From: Eudorina sp. 2006-703-Eu-15 | Taxonomy: Eukaryota > Chlorophyta > Chlorophyceae > Chlamydomonadales > Volvocaceae | Length of the DNA: 64,000 bases | Assembly (NCBI GenBank): GCA_003117195.1 | Contig: BDSI01000044.1 | Span: forward strand, 627,039 to 691,038 | Reading direction: 5' to 3' | Shown: positions 1 to 11,214 of the stretch, piece by piece | How the letters are laid out: each line of letters starts with the position of its first letter | Numbering within the stretch: position 1 is the first letter of the stretch | Notes under the pieces: model-generated | Told to the model about the DNA's origin: nothing | The model's database searches: none | The model's input: only the letters and a program-made list of their open reading frames with translations | Position numbers and translations under genes: made by a program

Positions 1-3000
1 TCGGCATGGCGGATGAGCACGAAGTGGTCACTGACCCAGTGGAGCGCCTCTCGGAACTCGTCGGGGGTCAGGAGGGGGATGCCCAGGGAGCTGAACATGG
101 GCTTGTCTGCGGGTGCGGGTGCGTGTGTGCGTGTGTGTGTGCGTGTGCGTGTGCGGGTGCCAGTGCGTGTGTGTGTGTGGGGGGGGGAGGGGAGGAAGGA
201 AGGGAAGGGGAGAGGAGGGGGTAAGGTGTAAGGGAAGCGTTGGGGGTGGGGAGAAGGGAAAGTGCCGGAAAGTGTCCGGTTCAGGGTTTGGGGAATCCTT
301 ACGCAGGGTACCCATGGGTCACATGATGCAGCTTCTTTCCCACATGCCGTACAGTCCCGCGGGTCGCCCCGCCCGGGCCCGCGCCCGACGACGACTCCCG
401 CATCAAGATGTCTGAAACGCATACACACACACACACGCGTCAGTCGTCGGTTGCATTGCTGGACACGGTTCTGCTTCTTCGCTGCTCAGCTTTTCTCCTT
501 GCTAACACACACGCGTCATGTGGTTCACACGACCGCAGGCGGGGCAGACGTACGTACGTGCGGCCAGCTCGATGAGGTTCTGCGCGTGCCGTACGACGCT
601 CTTCTCGAAGCTCGCGAAGGCGATCCTCCAGCCCGACCCGCTGGCCAGCTGTACGGCAAGGGCGTCCAGCCAGTGGGACTTGCCGCTGTTGGGGACCCCT
701 GGGGGGCCGCGTGGGGCGAAAGTGGCGCGAGGGCGGTTAGGTGGTTAGGTAGTTGGTTGGTTAACTGACGTTGGCCTTGCTGATGACCAGGTGGTGATCA
801 CGTGGGGCACAGCGATACGGTATGTGCAGGTGGATGACGTGGACTCCGGTAGCACCTTCCTTGTGCAGCTTCGAAGGGAGTGAGGATGGTCTTCAAACTA
901 ACCCCAACGAACTCCTCTGCGCCCAGCGGCCCCTGCCCAACCCACCAGGCGGGGTAGCGACAAACCCCAACCCTCCCCCGGGCCTCTTAACTCCCAACCT
1001 GCCACCGGTTCCCAACCCCCAAACCGGCCCCCGCCTGTATGTCTCCGCGGCGACGCCCCCACGACCCCACGCCCCCACGACCACACGACCCCACGACCCT
1101 CACCTGTCACAACGGTGAGCTCTCCTGGAGTGACCTTGTACAGCTCGTCCAGCCCGGGCCAGCCCGTGGACACGCCCGCGGCGGTCTGCTCCTTGCCGTA
1201 CCAGTGCTGCAGAAGCTGGTAACGGTACGGCATTTGGGACGAGCGGCGGGGGCCCAAGGGGGAACCTCAAACAAGGGGCGAATCGCCGTAGCGCCACCCG
1301 TGCATATGCCAAACAAACAGCCAACCACGGATCGTTCAATCTCCAACAGATGAAACCCTGATTCCGGGTATGTGCTCTAGCCCCCCCTTCCCCCTTCGTG
1401 TCTCACGTACCTCGTCCCACAGGCCATTGACGTCCAGCAAGCCCCGCACCGGGTACGGCCGGGCCGTGGCCACCAGGTGCCGCAGCACCTCCGGGCCGTC
1501 CTCCACCAACACCTCCAGGGCGCTGCCGCGGAACGGCCCCGACTGCTGCTGCTGCTGCGGCGACTGGTTCGACTGCGTCTGGTTCGCCTGGTTCGGCTGC
1601 TGCTGCTGCGGCGGCGGCGGCGGCTGCCGTCCCCCTCCCGCCAAGAAGTCCTCCCGCAGGTAGTCGGGACCCGCGTCGTACTCGTCGTCCAGCAGATCAT
1701 CGTCGTACTCGCCGCCGCCGGTGGAACTGCCGTACAGCCCTCCCGCCCCGCCGCTGCGCGTGTCATGGCGCGCGCGGCTCGCGGCGGTGGGGAGGTCCGA
1801 CGGGTCGGTCGGCCACCTCAGCACCCGGCAGCGCTCCCTGGCCAGCCCGGTGGCTAGCTCCTGGGGGACACGGAAAGGGTGGGGGTGGGGTGGGGTGGGA
1901 TGGGGTGGGGTGGGGTGGGGTGGGGGTGGGTGGGTGGGGTGGGGTGGGGGTGGGTGGGTGGGTGGGTGGGTGGGTGGGTGGGTGGGTGGGTGGGTGGGTG
2001 GGTGGGTGGGTGGGTGGGTGGGTGGGACGTGGTGTTTTGTGATCGGTCGCGCTGGGCAGTGGTCCGCCACCCCTCCTTGCTGCAAACTACAAATCATCCC
2101 GGCCGTGAACTCAGACCCCTCCGCCCCCAACCCCCACCCCACTCATCCCCCTAACCCCTAATATCTACCAATTCCTTACACCACCCACCTCCCCGCCCCT
2201 CACCTCAGCCAGCATGCGGCTCTCTGTAGCGCCCCTCAGCGCCAACGTCACCCGCACCTGGCCCCCCGCTGCGGCCGGCTCGGGGCACAGGAACTGGGGG
2301 GGAGGGAAGCAGGCGGGCGGGGGAAGGAAGGGAGGGACGGGCAGGTAGGGGAAGGTGAGGGACGCGGGCGGGGGGGGGAGGGCGGAGACGAGAGACTTCG
2401 GCGCAAAGGAGCGGCCTGTGCTGTGCGGGGATACGCGGGTGGGTCGCGGGCCCCGCCCCCGCCCCCACCTACCCCGCCAAGTCACCGCTTCGATCGAGTC
2501 GCGGTCACGACCAAGGAATACGGCATCACGAAGTACGGTACTGTATAGTACTGTAGTACATGCTCCGTTCGCGTCACACCGGTTGCCCGTTTCACCGCGC
2601 CGCCGCACCCTCATCGCCTCCAAACCCATCGGGCCCAACAGCTCAAATCGCCGATCCCCCGGCCTCACCAGTAGGGCTCTCCCGTCAGGATCCCCAGCCC
2701 CGCCCGTCGGTACTGGCCGGCATAGCCACGAACCTCCCCGCCCCAGCCGCCCCATCAGAACCCTGGGGGCTAGCCTTTCCTCAACCGCCACCCATCCCAG
2801 CCTACCCACCCCACCCGCCACTCACCCCCCGGCTGTTGAACATGTAGCTCATCACCTCCCCCGCCCCCGCCCCCACCCCTGCATGAAGGGGAGGGGGCGA
2901 CAGCTGCTGCGACTGCGGGTCCCGAGGGCTGGAGCCGAGGCCGCCAGCTCGTGACCTCCTCGGCCCCACGCCCGCCCCGGCCCCCGCCGCCGCCTCCCGC

Positions 3001-6000
3001 ATCTCCGCATGCTGGTGGAAGTCGAGCACCGCGCGAGGCGGCAGCGCCAACACGTTGACCACACCTGCCTGAGACAGCAGTCCACGACGCGTGGAGGGCA
3101 GGAGGGTAGGCGGGAGGGTAGAGGGGGGAGGGAGGCGGGTGTCATGCTGTGTGGTGTGCCGCGATATCCGGCGGCGGCTGTCCAGTCAAGCCGCGCCGCG
3201 GGTCCTCGCCCGTGAAGGGAGATGGAAAAGGGGACACAGCCATGATGCGGAGGATGCGGCGAGGAGGGGGGCGTGCGGTGGAGCGCGTGGAGGAGGGGGG
3301 CACAGCCGGGGTTCAGTGTGGGGTCGCCGGGTACGGTCGGAGCCGTTCGGGTAAAGGAATCACAATCTTTTCCCCTTGCCCCTCCCTCCATCCCTCTCTT
3401 CGCCATCATAAATACCCAAGTAATATACCGTGTACTGATTCCGCCCTTCAGCCACCCCCGGGTCCATATCCTGTCCCTACCCCGCCGCTCGCCCCCTCCC
3501 ACCTGCAGCATACACAGCCGCTCCACCTCGTCCTCCACCAGTACGACATCCAACCGGGAGTCCGGCAGTACCATGTCGTCGTACAGGTCGTACATAGAAT
3601 CCACGGTCCCCGCGCCGTCATCATCGCCGTCCCCCTCCCCTTCCTCCCCGCCGTTGCCGTCCTCATACAGGTCCTCGTCCTCGGCCCCCTCGTACTCGCC
3701 CTCCTCCCCGTACTCATCGACCTCATACTCGTCCAACACCTCCTGTTCCTGTTCCTCCTCCTCTTGGAGTACGGTCTCCCCCTCCTCATCGTCGTACTCC
3801 ATCACCTCGTACTCATTCCCGTACTCATCCACCACCGCACCTACGGCCCCTCCCTCTTCATCCCCCTCCACGTCCTCCTCGCCCGCCCCCCGCCCACCCC
3901 TGCCTCCATCCTGGGCCCCAGCCGCCCTCCCCCCAGGCGCCCCAACACCCAACAGCGCAGCTTCTTTCGCTGCCCCCGTCGCTGCCTCCGTCGCTGCCCC
4001 CGTCGCTGCCTCCGTCGCTGCCCCCGTCGCTGCGGGGCCAGCGGCCACCGGCCGACCCGGCGACGGCGGCGGCCGCGGCAGCACCCCCTCCCCCGGCCCC
4101 GCCTGCCGCCCCCTCGCCAGCGGCGGCTTCCTCGCCTCCTCCATCCGCTGCCGGTACCGCCGGAGGTCCTCCGCGAACGCCAGATCGTCCAGGCCCCACA
4201 GCACCCGCTCCGAACCCGGCTGCTGCCAGCGAGGGCCTGGGGGCCCGGCCGCCGCCGGCGGCTTCCTGGCCCCGGGGCCCGGGGCCGGGGACGCGGCCTG
4301 CGCCCCAGGCGGGACGGGGCCGCTGCTGCCGGTTTGGCCGGGCCGAGGGCCCTCCGGTGCGCCGGATGCGGGGTCCCGCACGGGCTGGTCCTGGTCCTGG
4401 TCCTGGTCATCGGCATCGGCATCGTCATGGGGCGGCTGGCTGCCAGTCAGGGGGACCTGGAGGCCTGCGCGGCGAGGGAGTTGGGTGACAGGGATGGGTG
4501 TGTGGGTGTTTGAGTATTGATTAGGGCATGCACGCAAGGGGGAGGGGAGCCGTCAGGGAGGAGGGGGTGGGAATGGGAATGGGGGGCTGCGCTCTTGCTC
4601 AGGGAAGGAGGGAGGGCGGCGGGAGGGAGGTGTGCCGCAGGCGGGGTCGCAGGCGCGACGGGGGGAGGGCTGGCAGGGCCCCTGGGCTCGCAGGCTGGGT
4701 CTTGGGGGGGGGGGTACAGGACATTGGTAGACATTTCCAAACTGGGTCTTGGGGGCCGGGGGAGAGGCGTGATTGCTGGGCGGGGCAAGCGGGCGGTCGC
4801 CGCCCGCCGACATGTCGCCGCCGCGGGGAACACACTTCCCCGCTCGCGCCGTGCGCTCTTGTACTGTACAGTACGATACGGTACGGTACGGTAAAGCACA
4901 CGAATCCCCGCCAATCGTGCACCAAGACAGCATCTACGCAACCCCACAGGCACCTCACCGGCACACACACGCGCATGAAGACCTCCTACGTCGGCCCCTC
5001 CCTGGCCCCCTCCGTACGGGTGCGGGTTCCAGAACTCCGAAACCACCTCCGGGCTAAGACTACCCATTCCGAGGTGTTCAACCTTGCGCAAACCGAGAAC
5101 GCCTTCGCACCGCAGCTCTAAAGGATCCTGCCCTACGCCCACCCCTACCCCGACCGATCCCGCCGACCCACAGTTGCCGTAAATGTCGTGGTACGTCAAA
5201 TTGACGAGCACGCCCTCCTTGTAGTACGGGTACACCACCACCCGGTCCAGCAACGCCCCCGGCTCCAGGGGGTGCGGCACGTGGCGGGCCTGAAACACAC
5301 CCGCGGCACGCAGCGTGTCGGGCAGGATGCCCCGGGCTGCAAAGTACGACAGCGCGTCTGGCCACAAGGGGTCGCACAGGGCCGAGGGGGCCACAAAGGG
5401 TAACGGGCGAAGGGGGACGCGGTGTGAGCGACAAGGGGCGGGGCGGGGCGGGGGCTGCGACCCGGTTCCACAAAAAACATAGTCAGGGTCACAGCGTGCC
5501 GGGGCGCCACAGCAGCCGAGGTACGGCACCCGGGCCTCTAGGGTCAGAGAATTCCGCGCGAAGGCTCCACCCACGGGCCGCCCGGACCCGATCCTCCGCC
5601 CTCCGGGATCGTTCAGGGTTTCGGGAGTTTGTCCCCCTCTTATCCCCCGGCGGGGACCAACGCACCAACCCCCCCCCGCCCCTCCCCCCGTCAGCCCCCG
5701 CCCCCAGGTGGCCGGTCCCCCTCGCGACTGTTGGACTTCCCCTTCCCGGTGTATCCCCTCCCTGGACGGCGACATCCCGGACGGCGTCCTCATCACATCG
5801 CATCGCATCGCATCGCATCGCATCCCAACGCGTCTCTATGCAGCGCCTCCTACCCTGCAGTGTGGCCCATGTCCACCGATGCCCTGTACCCTAACCCATC
5901 CTGCCCTATCAACGTCTGTCGCCGGGCGCCCCGCTACAGACAGTAACGCACCGGCGTCCAGCTCCTCCCGCTCGATGCCACTCAGCTGCGGCCGCGGCGG

Positions 6001-7713
6001 CGGCGGCCGCTGCAGCTGCTTCCTGCTGATGAGCCCCTCCGCCCACACCGTCTCCTCCCGCCCGCACTTGTTGGCGCGCCAGCAGCGGTAGTACACGCAC
6101 TGCAGGTCTGGTCGTACCATGAGGGGACGATTGTACGGCGGGAGGCGGGAGACGGGGGGTTGCCCACGGGACCGGCCGGGTTTAGGACGATGGTACGACA
6201 GCGCGCGATGACCCGTGGGTCCTCCCCCGTTCGCGCACCTGGACCCAGATCCCCCATCCTCCCTGGCCCCAAACCCGCTCGACCCCCCGATCTTACGTTT
6301 TTTGGCAGCCCCCGCGTAGACCACCACGGTGTCTGGGTGGGTTTTTTCTTAACCCACCACGATGTAATCCTACTGCCCAACACCACCTTGGCTCCAGCGG
6401 TCCCGCGCAGCCAATCACGGTGTACCCCTACTCGTACCCTCCGAGTACGTGACGCAACGTCCGGCGATCCCGGCGCCCCGACGCGCCCCCGCCCCCGCCC
6501 CACCTTCCGACAGGATCATGTTGAACGACAGCAGCTCCCGCCCGCCGTCGCCCCCGCAGAACGGACACAGCCCCCGGTGCCACTGCCCCGGCACCAGATC
6601 CGGCGGCAGCTCCACCCCCTGCGACCGCAGCTTGTCCGACAGCAGCCCCCTCAGCCGCTGCTGCTCCTCCGGGCTCGGGGGACCGCGTGAGATGACCCGG
6701 CCTGGCGCCGCCGCGGCAGGTGGATTGAAGCCCGCGGCGCTGGCGGCACCGGCGGCGGTGGCGGCGGTGGCAGCACCACGCGGCAGCTGTCGGCCGGTCC
6801 GGTACGGCATGGACAGGGGGCAGTGGCGGGGCCCGCCGCCGGCGGGGGCTGAGGAGGAGCTCGGGGTGGCGGCACCGGCAGCTGCGGACCAGGCGGTGAC
6901 GGTGGCAGTGGTGCCCCCCGCGGGGCGGTGAGATGCCGCACAGGACTGAAGGAGCCTTCGTGAGGGCGCCGAGGGACGGAGCCGCCGGGGGCATCGGAGG
7001 CTGAATGGGCCGGCGGCGGCGGCGCCGGTGACGCCCCAGCCGCCGCCACTGCCGCCGCCGCCCCCACTGCTTCGGCCCGCAGAAATGCTGCTGCCGCTGC
7101 TGCTACTGCTACTGCCGTCGCCCATAGCCGGAACGTGCAGTCCAGGGGCGTTGATACCGTTATGCGCCCCCGGCAAGGGCACGGACCTGCTCACTGTACC
7201 CCGGCCCGCACAGGCGGCTGGGTGCGGCGGTACGGGACCCGCGGCTCCGCCACCTCCGCCACGAGGGCCCCAAGCCGCCGCTGTGTCGCCCCGCGCTGCA
7301 GTGTGGCTCGGCCCCAGGGCCCCGCCGGGGAGGTCTCCAACAGCAGCGGCGGCAGGAACCGCCAAGGCGGCAGCAGAGGGTCCAGCGCTGTCCAGGGCCA
7401 CGTCTTGCTGCCGGAAGGCCAGGCTCGGGGCGGGCGGGACCGGGCGGGGCATGAGCAGGGCCAGCGGTCCCGCGCCTACTGAATCGGCAAGGGGCATGTT
7501 ACAGGCGGGACCGGTGGCAAAGGCCTGGAGCGTAGATCCAGGGGTGGCTGGTGTCGGGACGGTGTGTTTGGAAAGCGGAAGGTGCGGCTGTGGGACGGCG
7601 GCGGTGGTGACGGCGCGGCGCGGTGGGTTGCGGCGCCCCGTGGGAGGGAGGAGGGTGCAGCTGCATGACGGATAGGATGCCGTGTTGGGCGAGCACGCCA
7701 ACGAGCCTGGCAT
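1..7713 (-). CDS. Twinkle-type organellar DNA primase/helicase, 3' part beyond window
   Basis: Homologue of plant Twinkle, the phage T7 gp4-like primase-helicase that unwinds plastid or mitochondrial DNA. Exons I can place: 7713-6504, 6107-5952, a TOPRIM N-terminal part at about 5400-5170, about 4460-3503, 3068-2826, 2293-2204, 1860-1411, 1215-1104, 698 to about 558, and 106 to the edge. The first exon (about 403 residues) is a low-complexity Ala/Gly/Ser leader, possibly an organelle transit peptide, followed by the zinc-finger half LCPFCGGDGG; the second exon supplies CWRANKCG. The TOPRIM region has LVEDEVERL (glutamate kept) but the later Asp-x-Asp motif is replaced (see findings). The helicase part reads GVSTGWPGLDELY, then the Walker A motif GVPNSGKS. 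Long acidic and Gln-rich insertions separate the conserved blocks. The start is the first ATG in frame; the exon between 5170 and 4460 is unresolved. Confidence 0.85.
121..179. repeat. Imperfect GT/GC dinucleotide tract
   Basis: Runs of gtgt and gcgt inside the Twinkle intron between the exon starting at 698 and the exon starting at 106. Confidence 0.8.
1878..2024. repeat. GGGT/GGGGT microsatellite in Twinkle intron
   Basis: About 147 bp of G-rich tetra- and pentamer units, ending in a long pure GGGT run, inside the Twinkle intron 2203-1861. The purine-rich strand is a candidate G-quadruplex former. Confidence 0.9.
2162..2180 (-). repeat. Partial copy of intron-dispersed element
   Basis: On the minus strand it reads aaggaattggtagatatta, matching the 5' part of the element best seen at 20001-20050. 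It lies in the Twinkle intron 2203-1861. Confidence 0.5.
3961..4036 (-). repeat. In-frame tandem repeat coding Ala-Ala-Thr-Gly/Glu
   Basis: A 12-nt unit (cccgtcgctgcc and tccgtcgctgcc alternating on the + strand) within the large Twinkle exon. On the minus strand it codes alternating AATG and AATE blocks, so copy-number changes stay in frame. Confidence 0.8.
4717..4747 (+). repeat. Partial copy of intron-dispersed element
   Basis: Plus strand tacaggacattggtagacat followed by ttccaaactg, matching the first 30 bp of the element at 20001. It lies in a Twinkle intron. Confidence 0.6.
5795..5825. repeat. Pentanucleotide GCATC microsatellite
   Basis: About six copies of gcatc in the Twinkle intron upstream (+ direction) of the zinc-finger exon. 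Confidence 0.8.
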
Positions 7714-9585
7714 TGGCGACCGGAGGGTCCGCTGCTTGTTGCTGGGGGCGAAGTCGCACTGCGGCTGCTGGGCTGTAGCTGCGGCGGTTCCGATGGGTGG
7801 CAAGGAGAGGTAACAACGGCAGCGCCTCCCTTAACTCAACCAAGGCACACACATGCCACCAATGACTAAAGGAATATAGTAAGCTAGTAATCGATTTGGT
7901 TTCCGCTGTTGCGGATGAAATGACTCAGGAGAACGGCGTGAGTCAACCGCTCGGCCACAAAATCCTTATGCAAGTCGCCTCAATCTCGTTATGCAATTCG
8001 CTTCAGGAGTTGATAAAAACACAACTACAATCTAAGGACCTTGCTGATTCACCCGCACGAAAGGCTGCGGATGCCGGGCAATAATAGCAAGTTCATGCGG
8101 ACAGACAAAGTAATGTACCTGAATGTACAGAGTCAGGCCTTAGCCCTTGGGCCATTGGGCGGCTTTCGCCGGGGTTTCGTCAGCCGTTACGGCAACGGAC
8201 GAGCAAAGCAGCTTACGGGCACAACGGACGCAAGCTTACGGTAGGTGTCGCACCCTGCGTCGACAACCTTCCGGGGATGACCCACGCCAGACACAGCAGC
8301 GTTAAAGTCGTCAACGGCCCAAAACGAAACCATGTCCAAGGGCAGAATTTCGATGCAGACATCAGGCAATTTTGCAAATTGCATCACGACCATACGAGTG
8401 ACCAAATGCACGCGCCGTGTAATAGATTGACTGCTTATGGGACGAAGCTCATACTATTCAGGTGAACATGCGCCGCGCTAACCAAACCACCGCACACACG
8501 CATGGACAAGGCCTGCAGCCATTACACATGACTACGAGGTGAAACTGAAGGTGATCTCTGTACACGAATTCCGGTGGGAAGGGACGCAGTGCCGCAGGTC
8601 GGCTGCCGGCCCGACAGCTGAACCGGGCCCTGTAGCATCCCGTGGGGTTCTCCGACCACCCTCCCTGGCAATACCTGTGATCTGACAAGTAGGGGTCGGC
8701 TTCCTCGAAGCCGGAAAAGGGCGGGGCCCCCTATAATCCGTACAGGCCGCTTGCTTCAGAAAGAAAACTCTATTACCGCGCAACAGTGTGAGAGAGTGAA
8801 AGGTTGCCATTGGGGGTGTCGTTGATGTTGAAGGGGGATCGGCGTGCATAGATTCACCAAGCCCAAACACGTCGGCAGCCCCGAAACCATCCTGCAGTAC
8901 GCGCCGCCGGCGACGGCGGTCATCGTATCGGCACTATGGTAACGATAGTGCACTACCACATCCGTCTGTGAAGCAGATGATCACAAAGCAAGCTTGAAGC
9001 ATCCTTGTTTTGCCGTGAAACTGTAGTTGTTTGGTCCGTCGGCAGGCATGCAACCCTTCAGTTGCACGCCCGCAGCAGACGTGAACCTCTAAAGTTTGCT
9101 ATCAATAGTTACATAGCAAATGTAAGGCAAAAACAGGGTGCGAAAAAGCCGCGGTGAGACCCGGACTTTGGGCCATCGGAACTGGAGAACTCGTTGGCAC
9201 TCGGTACGCTATCCCTTTGCATCTTGAAACTTTGATTCAGTACATATTGTTGATTTGTATTCAACTGACAAGACAGAAAGGCAAATCTTGATGTTGGTGG
9301 TATCTTGATGTTCAAACATCAGAACACTATCGAAGTTCAATTTAGCACGCGCCGCCCATTCCTAATTCAAGTATTCATCACGCGGCACCCGTTGCAACAA
9401 ATATGAGCGCGAGAGGCGTTGGTTGGATGTTGACTCGGGTCCATGGGGACCGCGGAGCTTTACTTTGACCGTTTGTGCGCAAAGAATTTTTTTCAGCCAA
9501 ACCAAAGTTACCTTGCAATAGAGGACAATTAATATGACAAACATAGCGAATTAGTTTAGCGGATAATGAACGTTTTGCCGTTACC

Positions 9586-9587
<2 letters not shown>

Positions 9588-9633
<46 letters not shown>
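9588..9633. repeat. (CA)n microsatellite
   Basis: About 23 uninterrupted CA dinucleotides, immediately left of the GC-rich hairpin at 9651. Confidence 0.95.
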
Positions 9634-9636
<3 letters not shown>

Positions 9637-9650
9637 CATGGGCAATCCTA

Positions 9651-9694
9651 GGGGGCGGGGCCCCCCGAACGCGCTTCGCGCTGGGGCCCCGCCC
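9651..9694. repeat. Perfect GC-rich hairpin
   Basis: The arms GGGCGGGGCCCC and GGGGCCCCGCCC flank an inner stem GCGCTTCGCGC. It could be the end of a small transposable element or simply a strong hairpin; no partner end or target-site duplication was recognised. Confidence 0.7.
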
Positions 9695-10692
9695 AAAAAC
9701 GCCAAGCTTTGGGATGGAAGGATCGTTCGCAGGTGCCGCGGGATGGGACCTTCGGGGGAAGTAAAGGTGTCAGAAGAGGCCACAGGTGGTCGACGGGCGG
9801 TCAGTGGGCCGGCGGGTTGGCGGCGAGTCATGCGGCACCTGGACACGCACGTGCTCATGGGTGGGTGTGTGGGGGACCTGCGCGCCTCCTTGTGGTAGTG
9901 GGTGGCACATGGTGTCCTGTGGTGGCGATGGGGCCGGCTGACGTGTGCTTGGAAGGAGGGAAGCCCAGAACGAGGGAGGGTGATGGGTCGCGGGCCCTTC
10001 TGCTGTTCTGCTCGACCGGCGGCGGTCAGAGCCCGCAGCCTTCCCGGCCAGACTGCTGCCACGAGCATTCATTCCGAGGTCTATACTCACCCGCGAACAA
10101 AATCCGAGACCCCGTTAAAGGCAAAGTTAGAAGCTAAATTCGACACCAACCTGCCCAGCCAGCCGAGTGTCCGCTCGCCGCCCCCTAAGCCAGTCCCTCT
10201 GAACACACAATCAGCAGCGAGGGACGGCCCCGCTGGACCCCTGCGCAGAGTTACAGCGCGTTGCAGCGCGTCTGCACCATCTGCTTCCGCCGGCTGTTTA
10301 GAGCTCCTCCATACGGCTTGCGGCAAGTTGAAGGCTGCCCGCCCCGTCCTCCACCACCTCCTCCTCCGCCGCCCTCCTCCGCCCGCCTGCCCGTCAGCGT
10401 CCCGCCAACCTCCGAAACCGCGCACGTGGCGGCAGCTGCTGCTGCTGATGCCGCCGCGACGCGAGTCCGGGAAGCGGCAGGCGCCCCTCTGTCCACTCCC
10501 ACTCCCCACCTCGTCTCTCCCTCACTCACATGGCCGGGACTGTACGGCAGCAGGTTCCCCCGATCTGGCACTGGGCGACTGGCGCTGCGTCGGATCTGAA
10601 TGCTACCGGATGAGGGCTGAGGGCCGCTGGACAAGGGGCGCCCACAGATGCCACCCACACCCCCTCCATTCTTCAAGTCATTCCAGTCCAAC

Positions 10693-10742
10693 CGTCGCTC
10701 TGGCAGCAGCGCAGTTTGCAAATGCCTACCGATTTCCTATAC
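10693..10742 (-). repeat. Copy of intron-dispersed element, reverse orientation
   Basis: The reverse complement contains taggaaatcggtaggcattt, then gcaaactgcgctgctgccag and agcg, matching the copy at 20001-20050 nearly base for base over about 45 bp. Confidence 0.75.
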
Positions 10743-11214
10743 CCCTCCATTCTTTCCTCCATCCGCCGCTCCACGCGAACAACTCCATCGCCGTCCTTCA
10801 CTTCCTTTCACGTCACGTCACTCCACTGCACCACCACTCCTGCTGCGCTCAAAATCCAGACACCGCTCTGCCCACGCCGGTTCCTATGCTTCTGCCGACC
10901 CACGGGTCAGTCCTCACACCTACCGCTTCCGCGCTGAGTCGAGAGCCCTACCGCCTACCCGCACCCGCTCTCGACCAGCTCAGCTCCGCTGTTGACGGCC
11001 CCGGCCGTCCGGCTGCCCAGCTTTTGCATCCCAGCCCGCCAACATCGCCACCACGGCCACCACCACCGCAGCCACGCAGTTCCGCGGAAGGGGCCCATGG
11101 CCCCCTCCTTCGCCCCCATCTGCCCGGCCCCCTCTCGGTGGGGTTACCCGCTGCACCGTCATCGCTGCGCCCTCATGCCTACATCCACATCAGGCAGGGC
11201 AGGAATTCAGCGGG

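Larger units (their letters stand above)
7714..11214. other. Intergenic region between Twinkle start and the unknown secreted-protein gene
   Basis: No convincing coding exon on either strand. About 7860-9560 is visibly less GC-rich than the flanks and holds only short open frames. It then holds a CA microsatellite, a perfect GC-rich hairpin, and a reversed copy of the dispersed intron element at about 10693-10742. The right part probably includes the 3' UTR of the gene ending at 11215; a TGTAA (the usual volvocine poly(A) signal) is present on the minus strand near 10249. The left end should carry the Twinkle promoter, but I see no clear core element. Confidence 0.6.

Noticed and set aside
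2470..2720. Asp-containing segments (GDPDGRAL, GRDRDS) in the Twinkle intron as candidates for the missing TOPRIM motif
   Set aside because: Direct joining of 2826 to 2293 keeps phase 0 and aligns gap-free to plant Twinkle; including either segment would break that alignment and needs weak splice sites.
3149..4520. Two long + strand open frames
   Set aside because: They lie opposite the large GC-rich Twinkle exon, which carries family motifs (GLDDL, LVEDEVERL) on the minus strand; high GC leaves antisense frames open.
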